This document shows, piece by piece, positions 44,366 to 52,899 of a DNA stretch of 64,000 nucleotides. Under the pieces are notes generated by a model. The model made no database searches. It was given only the letters and a program-made list of their open reading frames with translations, and was not told where the DNA came from. This DNA is from an uncultured Phascolarctobacterium sp. Lineage in GTDB: Bacteria; Bacillota; Negativicutes; Acidaminococcales; Acidaminococcaceae. How positions within the stretch are numbered: the stretch's first letter is position 1; each line of letters starts with the position of its first letter. Both the position numbers and the translations under genes were made by a program. The stretch covers positions 43,741-107,740 of the forward strand of contig NZ_CAAGLX010000025.1 in the NCBI RefSeq assembly GCF_900770955.1, written 5' to 3'.

Positions 44366-45846
44366 TTTATATCACTCCAGTATTCCATTACAACTTCTTT
44401 ATCATCAAAGTGAATAGTTCTGTCCTTCAAAATCTGGTAATTTTCGTGGCCCTTGCCGGCAATTAGAATGACATCGTCAGCAGCAGCCTCCGCCAAAGCA
44501 TAGCAGATTGCCTCGCGTCTGTCGCTCAGACGGGTAACGTGCTTGCCTTCAGGCACATTTTGCAGCGCCGTAAAGATTTCGTCGATAATCAGCTCCGGAT
44601 CCTCGGTACGAGGATTATCGGAGGTAACAACGATGTTGTCAGCCAGCTCCAGTGCCAACGCGCCCATCAGCGGACGCTTCTTGTTGTCACGGTCACCGCC
44701 GCAGCCGAACACAACCCACAGCTTGCCGCGGGTAATGGAGCGTGCGGTTTTCAGCACGTTTTCCAGACCGTCAGGAGTATGTGCATAGTCTACAATAACT
44801 GTATAAGGCTGTCCTGCCTCAACAAGCTGGAAGCGTCCGGGAACGCCGTCAAAGCCGTCAAGCACGGAGCAGATAATATCCTTGTCAATCTTTTCGGCCA
44901 GCATCGCACCGATAACGCCCATAACATTATACACGTTGAATTCGCCGGTAATTTTCAGCTCCAGGTCCATTTCTCCTACCGGAGTATGCAGCAGAAGCTG
45001 CATATGCTTAGGCTCTACAGTAAAGCTCAGCGGATAGATATCGTTGTCATGACCTTCACCATAGGTAAGCACGTTAGCCTTGGTGCGCTCGCGGATAATT
45101 GCGGAGCTCGGGTCATCCATATTGAAAACAGCGTTTTTATTCGGCTTGCCGCCGTCAGTCAGATGCTCGAAGAGCAAGCTCTTGGAATCGCGATAATTTT
45201 CCATAGTTTTATGGAAATCCAGATGGTCCTGAGTAATATTCGTCAGCACAGCGCAGTCATATTCAATGCCTGCTACACGCTTCAAAGCCAGCGCATGACT
45301 GGATACCTCCATTACACAGTAATCACAGCCGGCGCAGCACATAGCGTACAGTGTTTTCTGCAGGTCAACTACGTCAGGAGTAGTGTTGTGAGATTCGGTA
45401 ATCTCGTCGTTAATCATAATGTTGATAGTGCCGATCAGACCAACCTTGTAGCCTGCTTTGCGCAGAATAAGACGAATAATATTTGTTGAGGTGGTTTTGC
45501 CGTTAGTACCGGTTACGCCGATCATTCTCAGCTTGCGTCCCGGATAATCATAAAAATACGGCGTTACCAACTCCATAGCCTCACGCGTATCGGCAACCTT
45601 AATAAGAGTAACGCCCTGAGGCACCTCGGTAGGAACATCCTCCACCAACGCAGCAACAGCGCCCTTTTCGGCAGCCATCGCCAAGAATTTATGTCCGTCT
45701 ACAGTCGCACCCTTCAGGCAGATAAAAAGACTGCCTGCTACCACCGCACGGGAATCAGCAGTTACATCAGTAATAACTTTATCAGCACTGCCAATGACCT
45801 CAGCCTGCGGCAATAAGGCAAGGAGCGAAGCTAATTGCTTTTCCAT
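44359..45846 (-). CDS. murE: UDP-MurNAc-tripeptide synthetase, meso-diaminopimelate type
   Basis: The 495-residue ligase adds the third stem residue. It has the ATP loop TGTNGKTTSTNIIR, SHNTTPDVVDLQ and VDYAHTPDGLENVL. The DNPRTEDP motif marks specificity for meso-diaminopimelate rather than lysine, in keeping with a diderm Firmicute. The upstream 160-bp gap contains a GGCAGCC / GGCTGCC hairpin (45938-45957) but no ftsI/pbpB gene. Confidence 0.97.
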   Translation of the reverse strand: MEKQLASLLALLPQAEVIGSADKVITDVTADSRAVVAGSLFICLKGATVDGHKFLAMAAEKGAVAALVEDVPTEVPQGVTLIKVADTREAMELVTPYFYDYPGRKLRMIGVTGTNGKTTSTNIIRLILRKAGYKVGLIGTINIMINDEITESHNTTPDVVDLQKTLYAMCCAGCDYCVMEVSSHALALKRVAGIEYDCAVLTNITQDHLDFHKTMENYRDSKSLLFEHLTDGGKPNKNAVFNMDDPSSAIIRERTKANVLTYGEGHDNDIYPLSFTVEPKHMQLLLHTPVGEMDLELKITGEFNVYNVMGVIGAMLAEKIDKDIICSVLDGFDGVPGRFQLVEAGQPYTVIVDYAHTPDGLENVLKTARSITRGKLWVVFGCGGDRDNKKRPLMGALALELADNIVVTSDNPRTEDPELIIDEIFTALQNVPEGKHVTRLSDRREAICYALAEAAADDVILIAGKGHENYQILKDRTIHFDDKEVVMEYWSDIKC

Positions 45847-46006
45847 TTATTAACCCCCCTGTTTTACGTGCTGCTTCTCAAGAAGCAAAGCCGTAAATTA
45901 CTTATAGTTTAGTTATAGTATAGATATTAAATTGAAACGGCAGCCAAAAGGCTGCCTCCCAAAAACCCATTCAAATTATATCACAATATACAGTGAATGG
46001 CTATGT

Positions 46007-46408
46007 TTATTTGTTATGCACAGCCAAAGAATTGCCGCTTCCGCCGGTCTTAACATAAATATTGCTGCGGGCAACACTCATCCCCAAATATTGTTCGGCC
46101 AAACCGATAATACGTTCAGGTCCCTTCAGCTGTTCAACCTCTATTCTCAGCTCATTGTTTTTTGTGATAAGCTGAGCCTCCTGCTGCTGCAGGCTCACCA
46201 GCTCATTACCGTACTGCACCATAGCATTGCTGCGTAAAACAACAATGAAATATGCTGCCATGACAAGCAAAAATGCTTTAAGAATTCTGTTGCGCAGCAC
46301 TCTTCTGGGATCCGGTTTATGTAATTTTCTGCGGGCAGGCTGCTGAACCTCATATTGCTCGACAGGCTGCTCCTGCCAAGCATAATTATCATATTTTCTG
46401 GCAAGCAT
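46007..46408 (-). CDS. ftsL: Cell division protein FtsL
   Basis: The 133-residue protein has a basic cytoplasmic tail, one membrane helix (AFLLVMAAYFIVVLRSNAMV) and a leucine-zipper-like coiled coil (LVSLQQQEAQLITKNNELRIEVEQLKGPERI), the FtsL pattern. It follows rsmH by 49 bp. The sequence is too short and diverged for more than positional confidence. Confidence 0.87.
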   Translation of the reverse strand: MLARKYDNYAWQEQPVEQYEVQQPARRKLHKPDPRRVLRNRILKAFLLVMAAYFIVVLRSNAMVQYGNELVSLQQQEAQLITKNNELRIEVEQLKGPERIIGLAEQYLGMSVARSNIYVKTGGSGNSLAVHNK

Positions 46409-46457
46409 CAAAATCACCCTTCATCAAAATACAAAATTCATCTATTATATTTATCTC

Positions 46458-47390
46458 TTATATTTTAATTGCATAGCGCAAACGCGCGCTGCGGCTGCGC
46501 GGATTTTCCTCTACCTCTGCCTTGGAGGGAACAATATTGCCTGTTTTACGTAGCAGCGGTTTTTTACCGCATACGCATACAGGCAGCTGCGGCGGACATG
46601 TGCAGCCCTTGGCGAGCCTAGCAAAGGTTTGTTTTATAATTCTGTCCTCCAGAGAATGGAAGGTAATAACACCGATACGGCCGCCGCTCTTTAAGCGGTT
46701 CACGGCTCTTTCCATAGTATCTGCCAAAATTCCCAGCTCGTTGTTTACCTCGATACGGATAGCCTGGAAGGTACGCTTCGCAGGATGCGGACCGTCAAGC
46801 CTAGCTCCCTTGGGAATAGCCTTCTTGATGACATCCACCAGTTCAAAGGTTGTGGTGAGCGGCTTTTCCTTACGTGCAGCAACAATAAACTGCGCAATAC
46901 GCTTCGCCCAACGTTCCTCACCGTAACGGTGAATAATATCAGCCAGCTCTTCTTCCTTGTAGTGGTTGACAATATATTCCGCATCCAGACCTGCTTCCTT
47001 ATTCATGCGCATATCCAGCGGTCCGTCATGCATATACGAAAAACCACGCTCCGGGGTGTCCAGCTGATAGCTCGAAACACCAAGGTCAAAAAAGATACCG
47101 TCAATTTCATCGATTCCCATAGAATCCAATACCTGGGAAAAGTTTTCAAAATTGGACTTGGCAACTGCGGTTTTGCAGGTAAACTTGTTCAGCAAGCGCT
47201 CGGAACCGGCAGCAATAGCATCGTCGTCCTGGTCAATACCAATCAATAAACCGTCTGCCTCCAGCTGTGCGGCAAACGCACTGCTATGCCCCGCACCACC
47301 CATGGTGCAGTCCACGTAAATACCGTTTTTATCTGTTATCAGAAACTCCACGCTCTCAGCGAGCAGGATACTTGTATGCTTAAATTCCAT
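46458..47390 (-). CDS. rsmH: 16S rRNA (cytosine(1402)-N(4))-methyltransferase RsmH
   Basis: The 310-residue SAM-dependent enzyme methylates C1402 of 16S rRNA. It begins MEFKHTSILLAESVEFL, the usual N-terminus, so I use the ATG at 47390 and not the earlier GTG. It has VDCTMGGAGHSSAF, GIDQDDDAI, FDLGVSSYQLDTPERGFSYMHDGPLDMRM and the C-terminal NPRSRSARLR. Confidence 0.97.
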   Translation of the reverse strand: MEFKHTSILLAESVEFLITDKNGIYVDCTMGGAGHSSAFAAQLEADGLLIGIDQDDDAIAAGSERLLNKFTCKTAVAKSNFENFSQVLDSMGIDEIDGIFFDLGVSSYQLDTPERGFSYMHDGPLDMRMNKEAGLDAEYIVNHYKEEELADIIHRYGEERWAKRIAQFIVAARKEKPLTTTFELVDVIKKAIPKGARLDGPHPAKRTFQAIRIEVNNELGILADTMERAVNRLKSGGRIGVITFHSLEDRIIKQTFARLAKGCTCPPQLPVCVCGKKPLLRKTGNIVPSKAEVEENPRSRSARLRYAIKI

Positions 47391-47404
47391 AGCCAACACC
47401 AATC

Positions 47405-47836
47405 TTATATTCCTAAATCAGCAAGCTGCTCCGCGAGCTCACTCACATCATCGGCATTTTCTTCGTTATATTCGTTCCAGCGGCCTGCGTCCCAGATTTC
47501 GGCTCTGCTGCCTACGCCGACAATCACGGCATCCTTTTCCAGACCGGCGTGACGACGCAGGTTTGCCGGCAGCAGCACTCTGCCCTGCTTGTCACATTCG
47601 CCCTCACAGGCACCGCCAAAGAGGAAACGGGTAAAATCACGCGCTGTTTTGCGGCTCATAGGCAAGGCTGCCAGCTTCTGTTCCAGCTGATGCCATTGCT
47701 CCATATCATAAACAAACAGACAGCCGTCCAGGCCTTTGGTAATAATAAACTTACTGCCCAGGCTTTCACGCAGCTTAGCAGGCATAGCAAGACGACCTTT
47801 TGCATCCAGAGTGTGTTCGTATTCACCCAAAAGCAT
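47405..47836 (-). CDS. mraZ: Transcriptional regulator MraZ
   Basis: The 143-residue protein has two SpoVT/AbrB-type half-domains (DAKGRLAMPAKLRE and DKQGRVLLPANLRR). MraZ binds tandem repeats in its own promoter and controls the division cluster. It is the first gene of the cluster, with the repeats at 47844-47869 and a promoter at 47878-47906. Confidence 0.97.
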   Translation of the reverse strand: MLLGEYEHTLDAKGRLAMPAKLRESLGSKFIITKGLDGCLFVYDMEQWHQLEQKLAALPMSRKTARDFTRFLFGGACEGECDKQGRVLLPANLRRHAGLEKDAVIVGVGSRAEIWDAGRWNEYNEENADDVSELAEQLADLGI

Positions 47837-47843
47837 TTCGTCG

Positions 47844-47869
47844 CCCCCTTTTTACCCACATTACACCAC
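47844..47869 (-). promoter_or_regulatory. Probable MraZ-binding repeats
   Basis: On the minus strand GTGGT, GTGGG and GGGGG recur at exactly 10-bp steps between the -10 box and the mraZ start. This matches the known TGGGN-N5 repeat design of MraZ boxes, though only the middle unit is a close match. Confidence 0.55.
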
Positions 47870-47877
47870 TTTTCTCC

Positions 47878-47906
47878 ATTATATCGTTTATCAGGCCTAA
47901 ACGCAA
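47878..47906 (-). promoter_or_regulatory. Promoter of the mraZ division cluster
   Basis: TTGCGT (47901-47906), 17 bp, TATAAT (47878-47883) on the minus strand, about 42 bp before the mraZ start. Confidence 0.8.
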
Positions 47907-47991
47907 GTATTTCACGGCTTAATGTAAAAAAATAATCAAAAAAATGTGAACTCTGTCAAGCTTATTTCGCAAAAATTTTTCTGTAATAAGT

Positions 47992-48020
47992 TTGGCTTTT
48001 AGAAGCACTAATGATATAAT
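47992..48020 (+). promoter_or_regulatory. Promoter of the DUF1858 gene
   Basis: TTGGCT (47992-47997), 17 bp, TATAAT (48015-48020) on the plus strand, divergent from the mraZ promoter. Confidence 0.75.
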
Positions 48021-48074
48021 GAGTAGGTACAGATTTTTGTGCACAATTTTTATATAAAGAAGGAGATTTATACA

Positions 48075-48284
48075 ATGGTCACTAAAGATACCGGCATTAT
48101 TGAAGCCGTTCAAAACCATCCTGAAATCATGGAAGTTTTCGCTGAGTACGGCTTAGGCTGCATCGGCTGCATGGCTGCTCATTTCGAAACCATCGGTCAG
48201 GGCGCCGGCGCTCACGGCATCGACGTTGATGCTCTCATCGAGGATATCAACAAGGTTATTGCTGAAGCAGAAGCAAACAAATAA
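48075..48284 (+). CDS. DUF1858 domain protein with CXXC motif
   Basis: The 69-residue protein starts at the ATG after AAGGAG. It matches the DUF1858/ScdA N-terminal-like family: NHPEIMEVFAEYGLGCIGCMAAHFETIGQGAGAHGID. The CIGC motif and the following His are typical and may bind metal or act in redox chemistry. Such proteins often go with anaerobic or nitrosative-stress enzymes, and the function is unproven. Confidence 0.9.
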   Translation: MVTKDTGIIEAVQNHPEIMEVFAEYGLGCIGCMAAHFETIGQGAGAHGIDVDALIEDINKVIAEAEANK

Positions 48285-48341
48285 TATAGCGAAGCATGAT
48301 AAATACTGCACAGACATATTTATCACCGCATCAAAAAATGA

Positions 48342-48384
48342 GGGAACTATCTCCAGCATAAGTGGGGACAGTTCCCTGTTTTCA
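48342..48384 (+). terminator. Stem-loop between the DUF1858 and dehydrogenase genes
   Basis: AGGGAACT and AGTTCCCT form the base of a hairpin extended by TCTCC / GGGGA, followed by GTTTTC. It could be a weak terminator or attenuator for the dehydrogenase gene starting at 48401. Confidence 0.55.
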
Positions 48385-48400
48385 TAAGGAGGTCTCTGTT

Positions 48401-49354
48401 ATGTTAAAAACTCGTAAGGTTGTAATCGTCGGAGCAGGTCATGTCGGCTCCCATGTTGCCTTAGCGCTCATCCAATCCGGTGAGGCTGATGATATTGTGC
48501 TGATTGATATTCTTAAGGAAAAGGCTGCAGCTCAGGCACTGGATTTGGATGACTGCGTCAGCGGTGCTCTTTGCGGTCACGACGCCAAAATCCGCGCCGG
48601 TGAATACAGCGAGCTCAACGATGCCGATATTCTGGTAATGGCCTTCGGCCGCAGCCGTCGTCCCGGCGAAACACGCTTGGATATGTTTGACGATTCCATC
48701 AAGATGGCTAACGAGGTTATCAGCCATCTGAAGCATGTTGACTTTAAAGGCATTATGATCAGCATTTCCAATCCGGCAGACATTATCTGCGAGCATATCC
48801 GCCGCCAGATGAACTGGGAGCCAAATCGTTGCTTCTGCACCGGCACCAGCCTTGAAAGCTACCGTCTGCTGCGTGTACTCAGCGCTGCAACAGGCTACAG
48901 CCGCAAATCCATTCAAGCCTTCTGCATGGGCGAGCACGGCAATTCCAGCTTCGTTGTCTGGTCGGCCATCCGCATCGGCAGCAAAAGCTTTGCCCAACTG
49001 CGTGCCGAACGTCCGGAGCTGGCTGCTCTCAGTCTGGACGATTTGCAGCTGCAGGTTAAAAGAGCCGGCGACATTGAGGTTGACGGCAAGGGCTGCACGG
49101 AATTCGGTATTGCCAATGCGGCCTGCATGCTGATTAAGGCTATCTTCCATGACCAGAAGCTGATTTGGCCCTGCTCCACCGCATTCAACGGCGAATACGG
49201 TCAAAAGAATGTTGCTGCCGGCGTACCCTGTGTCATCGGCAAGAACGGTATCGAAGAGATTTTGGAGCTGGAGCTGACCGAAGAAGAACAGGCTAAGTTT
49301 GCTGCCTCCTGTGATATTCTGCGCGGCTTTTTGGACAGAGCAGGAAGTCTATAA
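48401..49354 (+). CDS. Lactate/2-hydroxyacid dehydrogenase family enzyme (LDH/MDH type)
   Basis: The 317-residue NAD enzyme has the Rossmann motif VVIVGAGHVGSHVA, the mobile loop (GRSRRPGETRLDMF), ISNPAD and the catalytic GEHGNSSF (His179). Start is the ATG after AAGGAGG. Two active-site positions are unusual. The residue matching the specificity residue Gln102 of LDH is Arg86, as in malate dehydrogenases, and the catalytic Asp168 position in GTxLDxxR is Glu152 (GTSLESYR). The overall pattern resembles L-2-hydroxyisocaproate dehydrogenases. The substrate is therefore uncertain among L-lactate, malate and branched 2-oxoacids. Confidence 0.9.
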   Translation: MLKTRKVVIVGAGHVGSHVALALIQSGEADDIVLIDILKEKAAAQALDLDDCVSGALCGHDAKIRAGEYSELNDADILVMAFGRSRRPGETRLDMFDDSIKMANEVISHLKHVDFKGIMISISNPADIICEHIRRQMNWEPNRCFCTGTSLESYRLLRVLSAATGYSRKSIQAFCMGEHGNSSFVVWSAIRIGSKSFAQLRAERPELAALSLDDLQLQVKRAGDIEVDGKGCTEFGIANAACMLIKAIFHDQKLIWPCSTAFNGEYGQKNVAAGVPCVIGKNGIEEILELELTEEEQAKFAASCDILRGFLDRAGSL

Positions 49355-49400
49355 AGACAACCTTGTACTGCTTAGAAGAGTCTGAAACATAAAACATCAA

Positions 49401-49448
49401 AACGTCGTGAGCAATGATTAAAACTCATAAGCTCACGACGTTTTTTAT
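49401..49448 (+). terminator. Terminator after the dehydrogenase gene
   Basis: AACGTCGTGAGC / GCTCACGACGTT stem followed by TTTTTT on the plus strand, about 45 bp after the stop codon. The opposite strand has a weaker T-run and may serve the convergent gene at 49487. Confidence 0.85.
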
Positions 49449-49486
49449 TTCTTAAATCCACATTATAAAGCTACAAAATAACACCC

Positions 49487-49846
49487 TCAATACGCATCCA
49501 ATCCGTTGCGTGCGCCGCCGACAACACGCACATTGCTGACATTAAACGCCGCTTTGATAACCGGCAGATACTTACCAATCAGCTCCGTGCGTACTCTTTC
49601 GTCACCGGCAACCAGCAGCAACGCATCATCGCCCAGGTTAATATTCAGCAGCGAATTGATCAGACGCTCAAACGCAGGCTCAGACATAGCCTTCTTCAAA
49701 GCTGTCAGTCCGGGCACAAGCTGCGGTTTTTCTTTAGCCATGCGCACCTCGAGTGCCTCAAAAGGAACCTCAAACAGCTTATCATTGGCCGCACCGACAA
49801 AATTTTCATTAAGAGAACCGCTAACACCAACAAAATCTTCTGCCAT
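49487..49846 (-). CDS. Small protein resembling DnaA domain I, function unknown
   Basis: The 119-residue product starts at the ATG before AEDFVG, with AAGGAGG upstream. Its C-terminal half (LLNINLGDDALLLVAGDERVRTELIGKYLPVIKAAF) follows the pattern of the DnaA N-terminal domain, where a helix plus YLPLI-type segment mediates self-association. There is no ATPase or DNA-binding domain. A DnaA-interacting regulator is possible, but the similarity is a pattern judgement. It is a single-gene unit between convergent terminators. Confidence 0.6.
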   Translation of the reverse strand: MAEDFVGVSGSLNENFVGAANDKLFEVPFEALEVRMAKEKPQLVPGLTALKKAMSEPAFERLINSLLNINLGDDALLLVAGDERVRTELIGKYLPVIKAAFNVSNVRVVGGARNGLDAY

Positions 49847-49997
49847 AATAAAAACCTCCTTTATAGATATACACATGCGGAAAAAACTCCGCTCAAAATA
49901 AAAATTCCTGCTAATATGAATTTATCACGAATCGTACTCTTTGTCAAAAAATACATATTAAAAATATTTTCAGCATTTCAATAACACTCGGCTACGC

Positions 49998-50038
49998 AAA
50001 AAAACTGACGAAGCAACATTTGCCTCGTCAGTTTTTTT
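49998..50038 (-). terminator. Terminator after alaS
   Basis: ACTGACGA / TCGTCAGT stem, with an inner GCAA / TTGC pairing, flanked by A- and T-runs of seven. Works on the minus strand after alaS and could work both ways. Confidence 0.88.
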
Positions 50039-50061
50039 AAACGTTATATTCAGCTCTAAGC

Positions 50062-52683
50062 TTATTTCACCATAGCAGCAACGATATCAAAAGCAGCAGC
50101 AAGTGCTTCGTCAACCTTAGCAACGTCCTTAGCACCAGCCTGTGCCATATCCGGACGACCGCCGCCGCCACCACCACACAGCTTAGCAACAGCCTTAACG
50201 ATATTGCCCGCATGTACGCCTTTAGCAACAGCATCTTTAGTAGCCATGGTCAGAATGCTTACCTTCTCGCCCATAACAGCAGCCAGTACAACAACACCGC
50301 CTACCTTATCGCGCATCTGGTCGCCCAGGTTACGCAGAGCGTCAACGCTGTCAGCATTAACCTTCTGTACCAGAACAGGAACGCCGTTAGCGTCTTTAAT
50401 TTGGTCAGCAACATTGCTTACCTGAGCCTTAGCAATTTCTGCAGCCAGCTCTTCAGCCTTCTTCTGTGCAGCCTTCAGCTCGCATTGCAGAGCCTCCAGA
50501 CGAGTCGGAACGTCGCAGCAACGGCATTTCAGCTCAGCAGCCAGACCGTTTACCATTTCCTCGGTTGCATTGACATGAGCTACAGCACCATGACCGGTAA
50601 CAGCCTCAATACGGCGCACGCCTGCACCGCTAGAGCCTTCGCTCACGATTTTGAACATACCGATTTGTGCAGTATTGCTTACATGACTGCCACCGCAGAA
50701 TTCCATGGAGAAGTCCGGCACGGTAACTACGCGTACGATGTTGCCATATTTTTCGCCGAAGAGCGCTGTTGCACCCTTCTTCTTAGCTTCCTCAATCGGC
50801 AGCTCTTCAATATTAACAGCCTTGCCAGCCAGCACCTGCTCGTTGACAATAGCCTCTACCTGCTTCAGCTCCTCAGCAGTTACCTGAGAGAAGTGGGAGA
50901 AGTCAAAACGCAGACGGTCCGGACCAACATAGCTGCCAGCCTGGTTAACATGGCTGCCCAGCACCTGCTTCAAAGCAGCGTGCAGCAGATGGGTTGCGGT
51001 ATGGTTACGCGCAATATCCATCTTGCGATCCTTGTCTACAGCAAAGGTAACAGCGTCGCCAACAGCAACAGTACCTTCGGTAACGGAGCCGATCATAATA
51101 ACAGCGCCGTCAGGCAGTTTTTTGGTAACGTTTACAGCGATAACGCCGGTCGGAGCGGTAATAGTACCGATATCGCCCAGCTGACCGCCGCCCTCAGCAT
51201 GGAAAGCGGTAACGTCGCAGATAACAGCAACATCAGTGCCGTCAGCAGCGTTTTCCATCGGCTGTGCGTCATGCGCAGGATACATCTTCACAATCTTAGC
51301 TTCGGTTGCAGCCTCGTCAACCTTCAGCTCAGCAACATTGATGCCGCTGGTGTTATAAACAACCGGACGGCCTTCTTTATCATTGCGTGCTTCACGCGCC
51401 ATTTTACGTTGAACCTCCAGCGCAGCGTCGAAGCCCTCTTTATCCATAGTCATGCCTGCTTCTTCCAGGATTTCTTCAGTCAGTTCCCAGGGGAAGCCAA
51501 AGGTATCGTTAAGCTTGAAAGCAGTTGCACCGTCGAGCACGGTTTTGTTTGCAGCCTTCAGCTTTTCAATCTCTTCGTTCAGCAGCTCGCAGCCCTGTTT
51601 CAGAGTGCGCAGGAAGCTGGTTTCTTCCATTTCTACAACCTTTTTGATGAAGTCAGCCTTCTCTACCAGGTTGGGGTAAGCGTGACCGAACATGCCGATA
51701 ACAACATCAACGGCACCGGTCAGGAACATTTCGTTGATGCCCAGCAGACGAGCGTGACGGATAGCACGGCGCAGAATACGGCGCAATACATAACCGCGGC
51801 CTTCGTTGGACGGCAGGATACCATCGCCAATCATAAAGGTCATACTGCGTACATGGTCAGCAATAACCTTCAGGGAAACGTCGGTAGCCTTGTCCTTAGC
51901 ATATTCAACGTTGGCAATCTTAGCTGCATATTCAATAATCGGGAAAATCAGATCAGTTTCAAAGTTGGACGGCTTGCCTTGAACAACACTTGCCAGACGC
52001 TCTAAGCCTGCACCAGTATCAATGTTCTTGTTTTTCAGCGGCGGATAGGTGCCGTCAGGCATCTGGTTGAACTGGGTGAATACCAGGTTCCAGATTTCCA
52101 GGAAGCGGTCGCAGTCGCAGCCAGGGCCGCAGGTCGGTTTGCCGCAGCCGCGTTCAGGGCCGAGGTCGATGTGGATTTCGGAGTCAGGGCCACACGGACC
52201 GCTGCCGATTTCCCACCAGTTATCTGCCAGACGTACAATGTGGTCTTCAGGTACGCCTACAACATTGTGCCAGATATCAAAAGCCTCGTCATCCTCAGTG
52301 TGGATGGTGATGTACAGCTTATCAGCAGGCAGGCCCAGCTCTTTAGTCAGGAACTCCCAGCTCCAGGGAATAACCTCTTTTTTAAAGTAATCGCCAAAGG
52401 AGAAGTTGCCCAGCATTTCAAAATAAGTATGGTGGCGCGCAGTGCGGCCAACGTTTTCAATATCACCGGTACGCACGCATTTTTGGCAGGTGGTGATACG
52501 GGTAGCAGGCGGTTTCATTTTGCCGGTGAAAAACGGCTTGAAGGGTGCCATGCCTGCACCGATAATCAGCAGAGTCGGATCATCCTGAGGAATCAGGGAA
52601 GCACTCGGCAGCATAAGATGGCCTCTATCTTGGAAAAATTTCAAAAACTTTTCGCGGATTTCGTTACCAGTCATGTATTTCAT
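50062..52683 (-). CDS. alaS: Alanine--tRNA ligase
   Basis: The 873-residue class II synthetase is full length. It starts MTGNEIREKFLKFFQDRGH and has the catalytic core (FNQMPDGTYPPLKNKNIDTGAGLERLA), the editing-domain zinc site (HTATHLLHAAL and CGGSHVSNTAQIG), and a C-terminal DHHA1 domain ending in a glycine-rich CGGGGGGRPDMAQAGA. It is a single-gene unit with a consensus promoter at 52765-52793 and no T-box. Confidence 0.98.
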   Translation of the reverse strand: MKYMTGNEIREKFLKFFQDRGHLMLPSASLIPQDDPTLLIIGAGMAPFKPFFTGKMKPPATRITTCQKCVRTGDIENVGRTARHHTYFEMLGNFSFGDYFKKEVIPWSWEFLTKELGLPADKLYITIHTEDDEAFDIWHNVVGVPEDHIVRLADNWWEIGSGPCGPDSEIHIDLGPERGCGKPTCGPGCDCDRFLEIWNLVFTQFNQMPDGTYPPLKNKNIDTGAGLERLASVVQGKPSNFETDLIFPIIEYAAKIANVEYAKDKATDVSLKVIADHVRSMTFMIGDGILPSNEGRGYVLRRILRRAIRHARLLGINEMFLTGAVDVVIGMFGHAYPNLVEKADFIKKVVEMEETSFLRTLKQGCELLNEEIEKLKAANKTVLDGATAFKLNDTFGFPWELTEEILEEAGMTMDKEGFDAALEVQRKMAREARNDKEGRPVVYNTSGINVAELKVDEAATEAKIVKMYPAHDAQPMENAADGTDVAVICDVTAFHAEGGGQLGDIGTITAPTGVIAVNVTKKLPDGAVIMIGSVTEGTVAVGDAVTFAVDKDRKMDIARNHTATHLLHAALKQVLGSHVNQAGSYVGPDRLRFDFSHFSQVTAEELKQVEAIVNEQVLAGKAVNIEELPIEEAKKKGATALFGEKYGNIVRVVTVPDFSMEFCGGSHVSNTAQIGMFKIVSEGSSGAGVRRIEAVTGHGAVAHVNATEEMVNGLAAELKCRCCDVPTRLEALQCELKAAQKKAEELAAEIAKAQVSNVADQIKDANGVPVLVQKVNADSVDALRNLGDQMRDKVGGVVVLAAVMGEKVSILTMATKDAVAKGVHAGNIVKAVAKLCGGGGGGRPDMAQAGAKDVAKVDEALAAAFDIVAAMVK

Positions 52684-52719
52684 AGTAGTTCATTCGCTCC
52701 TTCGAAAAATAATACTGCA

Positions 52720-52743
52720 TTGCTGCGGAAATTACCGCAGCAA
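52720..52743 (-). promoter_or_regulatory. Leader hairpin of alaS
   Basis: TTGCTGCGG / CCGCAGCAA arms with a six-base loop lie in the alaS leader, about 37 bp before the start. There is no following T-run, so it is not a terminator. It may affect mRNA stability or translation. Confidence 0.5.
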
Positions 52744-52764
52744 ACAAAGATTGCATATAAAAAA

Positions 52765-52793
52765 ATTATATAATTTTTGCCTGTGAATGTCAA
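52765..52793 (-). promoter_or_regulatory. Promoter of alaS
   Basis: TTGACA (52788-52793), 17 bp, TATAAT (52765-52770) on the minus strand: a perfect consensus promoter. Confidence 0.88.
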
Positions 52794-52828
52794 TAAGCGC
52801 AAGGGGTCAGAAGCGTCCTGTAAGCAGA

Positions 52829-52874
52829 AAAAACGGAGCAATTATCTGCCTAAGCGGCAACATAACTGCTCCGT
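52829..52874 (-). terminator. Terminator of the ECF/ABC operon
   Basis: ACGGAGCAGTTAT / ATAATTGCTCCGT stem (one G-U pair) followed by TTTTTTC on the minus strand, past the ABC exporter stop. Confidence 0.85.
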
Positions 52875-52899
52875 CTGCTTTTATAATTTTATTTTGCCC

